Below the pieces are notes generated by a model. That model saw nothing but the letters and a program-made list of their open reading frames with translations. It was not told where the DNA came from and ran no database searches. Shown here one piece after another: positions 17,842 through 26,808 of a stretch of DNA of 64,000 nucleotides. This DNA comes from Candidatus Eiseniibacteriota bacterium. GTDB taxonomy: Bacteria; Eisenbacteria; RBG-16-71-46; JACRLI01. The DNA is taken from NCBI GenBank assembly GCA_025351485.1, contig JANXVU010000005.1, positions 1 through 64,000 on the forward strand, written 5' to 3'. The first letter of the stretch is position 1. Each line of letters opens with the position of its first letter. Made by a program: the position numbers and the translations under genes.

Positions 17842-20090
17842 GGAATCGGCCCGCGGGAAATCTGATCGGCGCGGCGTTCCTGGCCTGCGCTTCACTGGCC
17901 GGGGCCCATTCCGCCTCCGCGGGTGAGCCGTGGCAGAAGCTGGACCCCCTGTTTCGAATCCGGCATGTCCCGGCCGCCCCCGACGCGCCGGGACATTTTG
18001 CTTCTCCGCTGTCCGGATACCGGCCCGACACGCTGCTCTCGGGGATCGCTCGGTTTCGCGGCGGGCCGTCCGATCTCCGCTTGCTCGGCGCTTCGGTCGG
18101 GGCCCGGGCGGGCTCGCTGTTCACCGTGCGCGCCACGCGCGCCTCGCTGGAGCGGCTGCTCGATGATCCCCGCCTGGTCGAGTTCGAGATGTCCCGCCCG
18201 CTCGAGCGCGCATCGGTGGTGTCGCCCGCCGGAGATCTTTCACCCGCCGGAGAACTTCCGCCTGGCAGTCCACCGCTCTATCCCGGGGACATTCCCCGGG
18301 GGCGGGGCGTGCTGCTGGGCTTCGTGGATTCGGGAATCGATTTCCTGCATCCCGACTTCCGGGATTCGCTCGGCGCGACCCGGCTGGTGGGGCTGTGGGA
18401 CCAGAACGGCGCGGGTCCGCCGCCCTCGGGTTGGGACTTCGGGACCGGCTGGAGCCGCGAAGCCCTGCTGGCCGCTCCACCGGAGGAGCGGGACTTCCGG
18501 GGCCACGGCACCCACGTGGCCGGCATCGCCGCGGGCTCGCCGTGGACCTCTCCGCATCACCGCGTGTTCAGCGGGGTGGCGCCGCTCGCGGACCTCGCCA
18601 TGGTGCGCACCACGTACTTCGCCGACTTTCCCACCCAGAGCGTGAACATCGTGAACGGCGTAAAATACCTCTTCGACCTGGCCGCGTCGCGGGGCGAGGA
18701 CGCAGTGGTGAACCTGAGCATCGGTTCCCAGTGGGGACCCCACGATGGCAGCACGCTCACGGAACGTATGCTGTCGGCCCTGACCGGACCGGGAAGGATC
18801 CTGGTCGTTTCGGCGGGCAACGACGGCGCCCGCAGGCTGCACGCCCCGCTCGGTGGGGGGCTGGCCGAGGTGCAGTCGAGGCGCTTCGTCGTTCCTCCCT
18901 ACCAGCCTTTGTTTGGGGCGGACAACGATGCGCTCATCATGGAGGCGTGGTCGTTCAGCCCGGAGGGCGCCCAGTTGACCCTGGTCGGCCCCTCGGGGGC
19001 GACGTTCGGGCCGGTGGCGCCGGGGGAGCAGCGCGACTTCACCTCCCCTGAGGGGGATGTCTCGATCGACAATATGGCGGGCAGGGGGCGGCTTCCGGAT
19101 TCGACCGCCGGGGCCGGGCAATCGTGGGCGCTGATCTCCATCTCCGACCGGACCTCGGCCTCGCACGCGCCCGCCGCCGGCACTTGGGAACTGCGCATGG
19201 GGGGCAACTCGTTCCGCCCGCCGCTCTACAACCTGTGGATCGACACGGCGGGCTTCACCACCATCAGCCCCATGCCGAACTTCGGCGCGGAGGCGGATTC
19301 GTTCCACACCCTGGCCGTGCCGGGGACGTGCGACTCGTGCATCTGCGTGGGAAGCTACGTTGCAGAAGTGGAGTGGTACGGGGCGGGCGGCGCGGTGGAC
19401 GGATACGCCCGCCACGACCTCCCGGCCACGCCCGGCGCGCTCAGCGTGTTCTCGAGCCTCGGGCCCCGGCCGGGCGATCCCCTGGGCCGTCCGGATTTCG
19501 TGGCTCCGGGGCAGGCGATCGTCTCGGCCTTGAGCCGCGACGCCTTCTTCGACCCGTGGCGGATCTACGAGGACGGTGCCCACGTGGCGCTGGAGGGGAC
19601 CAGCATGGCGGCGCCTTACGCCGCCGGGGCAGCGGCGCTGACGCTCGAAGTCCGCCCGCACCTTCCGCCCGCGCGGGTGCGCGCGGCGCTGCGGCGCGCC
19701 TCGGCCGGCACCGGCGCCTCGGGCTCCGTTCCGAACGCCGGCTGGGGCTTCGGGCTGCTCTCGGCCGCCAGCGTGCCGGCCGCGGTGGGCGATACGTTGT
19801 TCCATCCGGGGGATTCGCCGCTCCGGCTGACTCATGCCGCCAATCCGGCGCGGGACCGCGTGGAGTTCATGATCCTGGCAAGAGTTCCGATGGAGGGGGG
19901 CACTCTGGAGGTCTTCACCGTGGAAGGCAGGCGGGTGTGGAAGCTCCGGTTCGGCCGGCTCGACCCGGGCATCACCCGCGCGAACTGGAACCCGGGCGCC
20001 GGGGATCCTTCCGCGCCCGCGGGGATCTACTTCGCCCGGCTCGTCGCGGGGGGCGGCGCAGCGACCGACCGGGTGGTGTTTTTTCCATGA
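17838..20090 (+). CDS. Secreted S8-family subtilisin-like protease with C-terminal T9SS/FlgD-like domain; GTG start
   Basis: GFVDSGIDFLHPDF (Asp), FRGHGTHVAGIAAG (His), GTSMAAPYAAGAAAL (Ser); C-term AANPARDRVEF...LEVFTVEGRRVWKL...GIYFARL. Confidence 0.9.
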   Translation: MRNRPAGNLIGAAFLACASLAGAHSASAGEPWQKLDPLFRIRHVPAAPDAPGHFASPLSGYRPDTLLSGIARFRGGPSDLRLLGASVGARAGSLFTVRATRASLERLLDDPRLVEFEMSRPLERASVVSPAGDLSPAGELPPGSPPLYPGDIPRGRGVLLGFVDSGIDFLHPDFRDSLGATRLVGLWDQNGAGPPPSGWDFGTGWSREALLAAPPEERDFRGHGTHVAGIAAGSPWTSPHHRVFSGVAPLADLAMVRTTYFADFPTQSVNIVNGVKYLFDLAASRGEDAVVNLSIGSQWGPHDGSTLTERMLSALTGPGRILVVSAGNDGARRLHAPLGGGLAEVQSRRFVVPPYQPLFGADNDALIMEAWSFSPEGAQLTLVGPSGATFGPVAPGEQRDFTSPEGDVSIDNMAGRGRLPDSTAGAGQSWALISISDRTSASHAPAAGTWELRMGGNSFRPPLYNLWIDTAGFTTISPMPNFGAEADSFHTLAVPGTCDSCICVGSYVAEVEWYGAGGAVDGYARHDLPATPGALSVFSSLGPRPGDPLGRPDFVAPGQAIVSALSRDAFFDPWRIYEDGAHVALEGTSMAAPYAAGAAALTLEVRPHLPPARVRAALRRASAGTGASGSVPNAGWGFGLLSAASVPAAVGDTLFHPGDSPLRLTHAANPARDRVEFMILARVPMEGGTLEVFTVEGRRVWKLRFGRLDPGITRANWNPGAGDPSAPAGIYFARLVAGGGAATDRVVFFP

Positions 20091-20449
20091 TCGGCCCGTG
20101 GGGGGCCGGGCACTCATTCAGCCCGGACCTCAGACCCCGCTCGAGCCCGGGCCCCGGGCGAATTCAGCCCTCGATCCGGGAGGCTCGTTTCGCCGGCGCA
20201 ATCGAAGTGATGTTCGTAGTCGTCCGAGCGGATCCGTCCGGCGGAGCCCCATTCTTGCCGGAATCGGACCGCGGGGAGTGAATGCAATATTCGGAATAAA
20301 AAATTGTTCTATAATGATCTAGATGAATGGCCGAAATCTCTGAAGACCCCGCCAGAGGCCCCCTGACGGACTCCGTGGGCGGTTGTAAATATTATTTGCA
20401 CTTTATCGAGACGTGCGTTAATCTCGAATGGTTCAATCAGGGATCGTCC

Positions 20450-20465
20450 CGGTTTCAGCTTTGCG
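20450..20465 (+). promoter_or_regulatory. Weak candidate sigma-54 promoter upstream of the PEP-CTERM gene
   Basis: cGG-N10-GC arrangement: CGGTTTCAGCTTTGCG with TTGC at -12; the -24 element diverges from TGGCAC. A separate TATAAT lies at 20310-20315. Confidence 0.25.
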
Positions 20466-20572
20466 GTTCGAGAACCGATTTCGCAGTTCGAAGCCACCAT
20501 GGGCCGGACGGATTTCCGATCGGCGCCACGATTCAGCAGTCATCGTTTACCCCCAATTCTGCGGGAGATGCA

Positions 20573-21508
20573 ATGCGCACTCGTACCCTGATTCTTGTCG
20601 CTGCCGCCCTCGCCGCTCTGAGCGGCGTCGCGAGCGCGAACAACATCGCCTACAACCAGACCTGGTACAACACGGACTATGCGTCGACCGGTTGCGGCGA
20701 CCTGCGCGGCACCGGCGTCGGCACCATGGCGCTGGGCGGAGTGAGTGGGACCGTGCAGCACGCCTTCCTTTACTGGCACGGGCCGACCAACAGCGCGGAC
20801 CCGAACGCCAACGCCAACGTCCTGTTCAACGGCAACAACATCACCGGAACCAACATCGGCATCAGCCAGGACAACAATTGGGGATACCTGAACAGCCAGG
20901 CGTACCGGGCAGACGTCACCGCCTTCGTGACCGGCAACGGCAATTTCTCGGTGGGCGGCATGGCTACGGATCCCACCGTGGTCAACGCCAACGGGGCCTC
21001 CCTGCTGGTGTCCTTTGATGACGGAAACGCCACCAACAACCGCGACGTCGTGCTCTTCGACGGAAACGACTCGAACATCCACAACCTCTACGACGCCGAC
21101 GGCTGGAACGTCAGCTTGAACGGCATCAATTACTCCGGCGGGACCGCCTCCATCGAACTGGGAGTGAGCGATGGTCAGGAGTTCCTGGACGACGCGCTGC
21201 TCCTGAACGGGAACACCCTGGCTGCCGCGGGCCCGATCTTCCAGGGCTCGCTCCACGGTGGCACCGGCGGCGTCTCTAACGGCTCGCTGTGGGATGACAA
21301 GAGCTTTGACATCGCCCCGTACCTGTCGCTCGGCAACAACAACATCAGCATGACCACCGGCTCCTACCAGGACGCCCTGAGCATGGTCTACGCGGCGATC
21401 GTTCTGCCGACCGGCGCGGCTCCCACAACCACCCCGGAGCCGGGCAGCCTGGCGCTGGTGGCCCTGGGCATGGCCGGATTGCTCGTGGCGCGCAAGTTCA
21501 AGGGTTAG
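20573..21508 (+). CDS. PEP-CTERM sorting domain protein (DUF3344-like repeat-poor exported protein)
   Basis: Signal peptide MRTRTLILVAAALAALSGVASA; C-terminus TTTPEPGSLALVALGMAGLLVARKFKG = PEP motif, hydrophobic segment and basic tail. Confidence 0.85.
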   Translation: MRTRTLILVAAALAALSGVASANNIAYNQTWYNTDYASTGCGDLRGTGVGTMALGGVSGTVQHAFLYWHGPTNSADPNANANVLFNGNNITGTNIGISQDNNWGYLNSQAYRADVTAFVTGNGNFSVGGMATDPTVVNANGASLLVSFDDGNATNNRDVVLFDGNDSNIHNLYDADGWNVSLNGINYSGGTASIELGVSDGQEFLDDALLLNGNTLAAAGPIFQGSLHGGTGGVSNGSLWDDKSFDIAPYLSLGNNNISMTTGSYQDALSMVYAAIVLPTGAAPTTTPEPGSLALVALGMAGLLVARKFKG

Positions 21509-21541
21509 TCGCCACGATTTCGGCGACGGCGCTGTAAAACG

Positions 21542-21574
21542 AAGAGGCGGGTCGCGAGACCCGCCTCTTTTTTT
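21542..21574 (+). terminator. Strong intrinsic terminator
   Basis: AAGAGGCGGGTC-GCGA-GACCCGCCTCTT followed by a T run. Confidence 0.9.
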
Positions 21575-21609
21575 CGCCCAGCCCTGCTTGAAACCGATCC
21601 GGGTTCACC

Positions 21610-22440
21610 TTAGAAGAACCGCACCTCGCCCACCGGCGGGGTGATGCCGGCCTCGGTGCCGCGCTTCCACAGCAGTTGCAGCGCCTCCCGCCCCTCCGCT
21701 CCCATGTCGGCCGTGTCGTCGTTCACGTACATCCGCACGAACTCGCGCGCGGTTTCCCTCTCGATCCCGCGTCCGAACTGCATGGCGTAGGTCAGTGCGT
21801 CGTCCTCGTGGGCGCGGGCATAGTCCACGCTCTCCTTCAGCGCCCTGCCGATCTCCGAGCACAGTTCGTCCCCCAGGTCGGCGCGCACCAGGTCCAGCCC
21901 CAGCGGCAGCGGCAGGCCGGTGTCGCGTTCCCACCACGTCCCCATCGACTCCACCAGGTGCAGCCCCATGGCGCGGTAGGTGAGCTGGCCTTCGTGGATC
22001 ACCAGCCCGGCGGCCACGTCCCCGCGGAGCACCGCATCGGGGATCTCGTCGAATGGCACCACCACGGCATCGAACTCCTTGAGCCGCAGGCGAAGCAGCA
22101 GGTAGGCCGTGGTGAGCAGGCCCGGGACGGCGATCCTCTTGCCCGTAAGCGAGCCCAGGCCCCGGGGTACCGTGGCCACCAGGATGGGGCCGTAGCCCCG
22201 ACCGACGCTGGAACCGGAGTTGAGGATGTGGTACTTGCCCTCGAGGTAGGGGAACGCGTGCGCGGAAACGGCGGTTACCTCCAGGTCGCCCTTCATGGCC
22301 CGGGCGTTCAGGGACTGAATGTCCTCCATCACATGTTCAATCTTATAGTCACGGACTTTCACCTGCCCATGGGCCAGGGCATAGAACATGAAGGCATCGT
22401 CGGGGTCGGGGCTGTGGCCCACGCGGAGCGTCGAACTCAT
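21610..22440 (-). CDS. mqnD: 1,4-dihydroxy-6-naphthoate synthase
   Basis: MSSTLRVGHSPDPDDAFMFYALAHGQV...; AVSAHAFPYLEGKYHILNSGSSVGRGYGPILV; VIHEGQLTYRAMGLHLVESMGTWW. The long ORF start (22929) is rejected. Confidence 0.9.
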   Translation of the reverse strand: MSSTLRVGHSPDPDDAFMFYALAHGQVKVRDYKIEHVMEDIQSLNARAMKGDLEVTAVSAHAFPYLEGKYHILNSGSSVGRGYGPILVATVPRGLGSLTGKRIAVPGLLTTAYLLLRLRLKEFDAVVVPFDEIPDAVLRGDVAAGLVIHEGQLTYRAMGLHLVESMGTWWERDTGLPLPLGLDLVRADLGDELCSEIGRALKESVDYARAHEDDALTYAMQFGRGIERETAREFVRMYVNDDTADMGAEGREALQLLWKRGTEAGITPPVGEVRFF

Positions 22441-22600
22441 GGATCCCTTTCGGAATAGAGGACTTAGTCGGGCGGAAAGGCCCAGTTTGCCAAATTGGCC
22501 CCCGGGAGTCCATACCTCCTCGGGGCTAAAGAAGTGGCTCCCGCCGGCCGATTTCCATTCTGTAGCCCCACATCGTCTTGGCGTTCCCAAGGAGCCGTTC

Positions 22601-23068
22601 ATGAACCCGCATGACAATTCCGCCCAGGCGCGGCAGCTGGTCAGCTTCAGGTTGGGCGACGAGGAGTATGCCGTGGATATCCTGCGGGTGCAGGAGATCA
22701 TCCGGCCGACCCGGATCACGCCGGTGCCCAATTCGCCGGAGTTCGTCGAGGGCGTGCTCAATCTTCGGGGCAAGGTGATCCCGGTGATCAACCTGCGCCT
22801 GCGGCTGGGGCTGCCCGATTCCGCCTCGTCCAAGCAGAGCCGGATCGTGGTCACCGACCTCCCGCCCAACACCCTCGGATTCATGGTGGATGCCGTTTCC
22901 GAAGTGATTCGGGTACCGCTGGACCGCATCGATCCGCCCCCCGCCGGCGCGATGGGCCAGGTCGACAGTTACGTGCAGGGCGTCGCCAAGCTGGACGGGC
23001 GCCTGCTGATGATCCTGGAGCTCGCTCGCCTGGTCACCGGCGAAGACGTCATTTCCCTGGTCGCCTAG
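22601..23068 (+). CDS. cheW: Chemotaxis coupling protein CheW
   Basis: QLVSFRLGDEEYAVDILRVQEIIRPTRITPVPNSPEFVEGVLNLRGKVIPVINLRLRLGL. Confidence 0.95.
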   Translation: MNPHDNSAQARQLVSFRLGDEEYAVDILRVQEIIRPTRITPVPNSPEFVEGVLNLRGKVIPVINLRLRLGLPDSASSKQSRIVVTDLPPNTLGFMVDAVSEVIRVPLDRIDPPPAGAMGQVDSYVQGVAKLDGRLLMILELARLVTGEDVISLVA

Positions 23069-23087
23069 GGAATCGCGGGGGAGCCTG

Positions 23088-24776
23088 GTGAGCGAAGAGC
23101 AGCGACTGGATCCGGAGCTGTTCGCGGACTTCATCACCGAGTCCGAGGAGCTCATCGAGGCCCTCATCGAGGACGTGCTGACGCTGGAGGAGGATCCCTC
23201 CAACTCGGACCTCATACAAAGGGTGTTTCGGCACCTGCACACGCTCAAGGGCAACGCCGGATTCCTGAACTACAGCCCGATGGTGGATCTCAGCCACCGG
23301 GCGGAAGACCTGATGGACATGGTGCGCACCGGGCAGCTGGGGGTGACGACCCCCCTGACGGATGCGTTGCTCCTGGTGGCCGACGCGCTCCGGACGCTGC
23401 TCGAGCGGGTGAAGGACCCCACCGTGGCCGCGCCGGAGGTCGAGTCGCTGCACCAGCGCCTGTCGATGCTGGGCGGTTCGGAAAGCGAGATCCTGCCGTC
23501 CGACGCGATCCTGCCCGGAGATGGGAGCGATGCCGATAGCGCGGCGCCGGCCGCATTCAGCCGCGATGCGCAGACTCTGCGCGTGGACGTGGTGCGGATC
23601 GACCAGATCATGAACCAGGTGGGCGAACTGGTGCTGGAGCGAAATCGGATGCAGCAGCTGGTGGCCGAAGCGCGCGGTGGCGCGAGCCTGGACCGGCTGG
23701 TTGAGCCTCTCGCCGAGACCGCCGGCCGCATCCACGCCATCACTACCGAACTGCAGGCGGCCATCCTGAAGGTCCGCATGATCCCGGTGGAGCGGGTGTT
23801 CCGGAAGTTTCCGCGGGTGGTGCGCGACCTGGCGGCCAGGCTCGGCAAGGAAGTCCATTTTTCATTTACGGGCGGGGACACCGAACTGGACAAGACCGTG
23901 GCCGAGGCCATCGTGGACCCGCTTACGCACCTGGTCCGCAACTCGCTGGACCATGGGCTGGAAACCCCCGAGGAGCGCCTGCGCGCGGGCAAGCCGTCCG
24001 CCGGAGAGCTCACCCTGGGCGCCGTCCACGAGGGCAATCATATCCTGGTCCGGGTCCGGGACGACGGGAAGGGAATCGATCCCCAGCGGGTCCTGCGCAG
24101 GGCCCGCAGCGTTGGCCTGATCAGTGAGGACCAGGTCGCCATGATGGGGCGAGCCGAGATCCTGTCGCTGCTGTTCCAGCCCGGTTTTTCCACCAACGAA
24201 CTGGTGAGTGACGTTTCGGGCAGGGGCGTGGGGCTGGACGTGGTCAAGACCCGGCTGTCCGAGTATCGAGGCATCATCGAAATGGAGTCGGAGCCCGGAA
24301 AGGGCACCGAGATCACGCTGAAGCTTCCGCTGACGCTTGCCATCGTGCCGAGCCTGCTCGTGGAAGTGGCCGGAAACGACTTCGCCGTGCCGCTGGGATC
24401 GGTGATCGAGGTGGTGAACGAGGAGCAGGACCACTTTCACCTTTTCCACGGTCGGCCGGTGCTGCGCTGGCGCGACCGGGTGCTGCCGGTCCTGGACCTC
24501 GCGGAGGAATTCCAGCTGCGAAAGTTGCGCGAGCGTCCTGTGAGCCGCAAGGCGGTCATCGTGGGCCTGGCCGAGAAGCAGGTCTGCTTCCTGGTGGATT
24601 CGCTCCTGGGCCAGGAGGAAGTCGTGATCAAGACGCTGGGCGACTACCTGGGCAAGGTCAAGGGGATCGCCGGCGGGACCATCATGGGAGACGGGCGGGT
24701 GGCCCTGATCGTGGATATTCCGGCGCTGGTTGGCAGCGCTCATCAACAGGGGACGCCGCGCGTAGCGGTGACCTGA
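23088..24776 (+). CDS. cheA: Chemotaxis histidine kinase CheA; GTG start
   Basis: Hpt RVFRHLHTLKGNAGFL; HLVRNSLDHGLETPEER; DVSGRGVGLDVVKTRLSEYRG; C-terminal CheW-like domain. Confidence 0.95.
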   Translation: MSEEQRLDPELFADFITESEELIEALIEDVLTLEEDPSNSDLIQRVFRHLHTLKGNAGFLNYSPMVDLSHRAEDLMDMVRTGQLGVTTPLTDALLLVADALRTLLERVKDPTVAAPEVESLHQRLSMLGGSESEILPSDAILPGDGSDADSAAPAAFSRDAQTLRVDVVRIDQIMNQVGELVLERNRMQQLVAEARGGASLDRLVEPLAETAGRIHAITTELQAAILKVRMIPVERVFRKFPRVVRDLAARLGKEVHFSFTGGDTELDKTVAEAIVDPLTHLVRNSLDHGLETPEERLRAGKPSAGELTLGAVHEGNHILVRVRDDGKGIDPQRVLRRARSVGLISEDQVAMMGRAEILSLLFQPGFSTNELVSDVSGRGVGLDVVKTRLSEYRGIIEMESEPGKGTEITLKLPLTLAIVPSLLVEVAGNDFAVPLGSVIEVVNEEQDHFHLFHGRPVLRWRDRVLPVLDLAEEFQLRKLRERPVSRKAVIVGLAEKQVCFLVDSLLGQEEVVIKTLGDYLGKVKGIAGGTIMGDGRVALIVDIPALVGSAHQQGTPRVAVT

Positions 24777-24791
24777 ATCCAGGAGGATTTC

Positions 24792-25676
24792 GTGCAGCCA
24801 GCCCGAGAATTCGAGCTGTTGGAAGACAGGCTGAAATTGGTGCGGGACCTGCCCACGCTGCCAGTGGTGGTTTCCACGGTGATGAAGCTCCTGAACGACT
24901 CGGATGCCGCGCTGCGCGAGGTCGGGGAAATCGTCGCCACCGACCCGGTGCTCAGCGCCCGCACCCTGCGCATGGTCAACGCGCCTTACTTCGGATTGCG
25001 CCGCCAGCTCACGTCGGTCGTGGACGCGTCAGTCTATTTGGGGCGCAGCGGCATGCGCAACCTGGTGGTCTCCTCGGGCCTGGTCCAGGCGATCAAGGGG
25101 CGCGAGGGCAAGATGCCGGGACTCGACTTCTGGGAGCACGGCTTCGCCACGGCCATCTACGCCCGGCTGTTCGCCCTGCATGTCTGCAAGGATCACGCGG
25201 ACGATGCCTACCTCGCCGGGCTGATCCACGACATCGGGCGCCTGGTGCTGGAGTGCCACTTCCCCGACGAAGCCGCGAGCGTGCATGACCTGGTGCGGCA
25301 GACCGGCACGAACCTGGTGGACGCAGAACAGGCTTGCTGGCAGGCCACGCACGCCGACGTGGGCTCCTGGCTGGGCCAGATGTGGCACCTGCCGGAGAAC
25401 GTCATCGAAGCGACGCGCATGCACCACTGCCCTGAGAAGGCCTTCCCCGACTGGGTGGATCTTGCCGCGGTAGTGCACCTCGCCGATGAGTACGCGTTCG
25501 AGAAGGGCTTCCACGACTCCGAGCTGTTCGATGCCAGGCACACCGGCCTGAAGCTCGGCTGCGAGGTGATTTCGAGGGATGGCCGCATGCTGGTCTCGCC
25601 CGACTCGATTCGCGAGATGGCCGACTCCGAGGCGGCGGATGTTCGGATGCTGGTCGAAATGGTCTATGAACGGTGA
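24792..25676 (+). CDS. HDOD domain protein; GTG start
   Basis: LPTLPVVVSTVMKLLNDSDAALREVGEIVATDPVLSARTLRMVNAPYFG; LAGLIHDIGRLVLECHFP. Confidence 0.9.
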   Translation: MQPAREFELLEDRLKLVRDLPTLPVVVSTVMKLLNDSDAALREVGEIVATDPVLSARTLRMVNAPYFGLRRQLTSVVDASVYLGRSGMRNLVVSSGLVQAIKGREGKMPGLDFWEHGFATAIYARLFALHVCKDHADDAYLAGLIHDIGRLVLECHFPDEAASVHDLVRQTGTNLVDAEQACWQATHADVGSWLGQMWHLPENVIEATRMHHCPEKAFPDWVDLAAVVHLADEYAFEKGFHDSELFDARHTGLKLGCEVISRDGRMLVSPDSIREMADSEAADVRMLVEMVYER

Positions 25677-25689
25677 CGCGAGGAACCCG

Positions 25690-26808
25690 ATGCCCCATGC
25701 CGGAATGCCGCTGACGGCCTGGAGCGCCCAGGCGCCCGGACCCGCGATTCGCGTAATTGTGGTGGACGATTCCGGCATGATGCGCCGGGCGATCTGTCGC
25801 GCGCTGGAGTCCGAGCCCCTGATCCAGGTGGTGGGCACGGGAGCCAACGGCCGGGAAGCCGTGGAACTAGTGAAGCAGCACCACCCCGACCTGGTCACGC
25901 TGGATATCGAGATGCCGGTCATGGACGGGCTCGAGGCTCTGCAGGCGATCATGGCCGTGCGGGCGACGCCCGTGCTGATGCTCAGCGCGCATACCACGCC
26001 GGGCGCCCAGGCCACCTTGAAGGCGCTGGAACTTGGCGCCGCGGACTTCCTGGTTAAGCCCGGGGCTTACGCCCGCGGGAATGCGCGCGGCTTCGCGGAC
26101 GCGCTCGTGGCCCGGGCGCTGGCCGTGGCCTGCCGCCATGCCGGGCCCCGGAGCGGACGAATCGAGTCGGCCGGACCGGCCCCGGTGAGGCAACTTCCCG
26201 CGGGAGGACTGCGGTTGGTCGCGATCGGATCCTCCACGGGAGGACCACGGGCGCTCCAGAAGATCCTGTCCGAATTGCCGGCCGACCTCGATGCCGGCGT
26301 GGTGATGGTGCAGCACATGCCCGCGCTGTTCACCCGCCAGTTCGCGATCCGACTGAACGAGTGCAGCGCGATGCAGGTGCGCGAAGCCCGGGACGGCGAC
26401 CAGGTGGAACCGGGCACGGCGCTGCTGGCGCCCGGGCACTCGCACATCGAACTCGACCGGGTCCTGGGCAGCCGCGCCTGGGTCCGGCTGGTCGAATCCG
26501 AGGATGAGCGACCGCTGCGCCCCTCGGTGGACATCTTCTTCCATTCGGTCGCCCAGGTGATGGGTGAACGGACCGCGGCCGTGGTGCTCACCGGAATGGG
26601 CATCGACGGGGCGGAGGGCCTGGCCAGCATTCGTGCCGCCGGCGGGATCACCATGGCCCAGGACAAGGATAGCTGTGTTGTGTATGGAATGCCGCGCGCC
26701 TGCGTGGAGAACGGATCCGCGGAGCGCATCGTGCCCCTGGACGGCCTCGTCGGGGAGATCCACCAGGTGCTCGGGGCCGCCGCCGGCCGGCGGAGGAACG
26801 TGGCATGA
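25690..26808 (+). CDS. cheB: Chemotaxis response regulator protein-glutamate methylesterase CheB
   Basis: VIVVDDSGMMRRAICRAL, LVTLDIEMPVMDGLEALQAIM; LVAIGSSTGGPRALQKIL; MVQHMPALFTRQFA; VVLTGMGIDGAEGL. Confidence 0.95.
   Translation: MPHAGMPLTAWSAQAPGPAIRVIVVDDSGMMRRAICRALESEPLIQVVGTGANGREAVELVKQHHPDLVTLDIEMPVMDGLEALQAIMAVRATPVLMLSAHTTPGAQATLKALELGAADFLVKPGAYARGNARGFADALVARALAVACRHAGPRSGRIESAGPAPVRQLPAGGLRLVAIGSSTGGPRALQKILSELPADLDAGVVMVQHMPALFTRQFAIRLNECSAMQVREARDGDQVEPGTALLAPGHSHIELDRVLGSRAWVRLVESEDERPLRPSVDIFFHSVAQVMGERTAAVVLTGMGIDGAEGLASIRAAGGITMAQDKDSCVVYGMPRACVENGSAERIVPLDGLVGEIHQVLGAAAGRRRNVA

Noticed and set aside
18240-20117. 625-aa minus-strand ORF across the subtilase
   Set aside because: Shadow ORF; subtilase catalytic triad lies on the plus strand.
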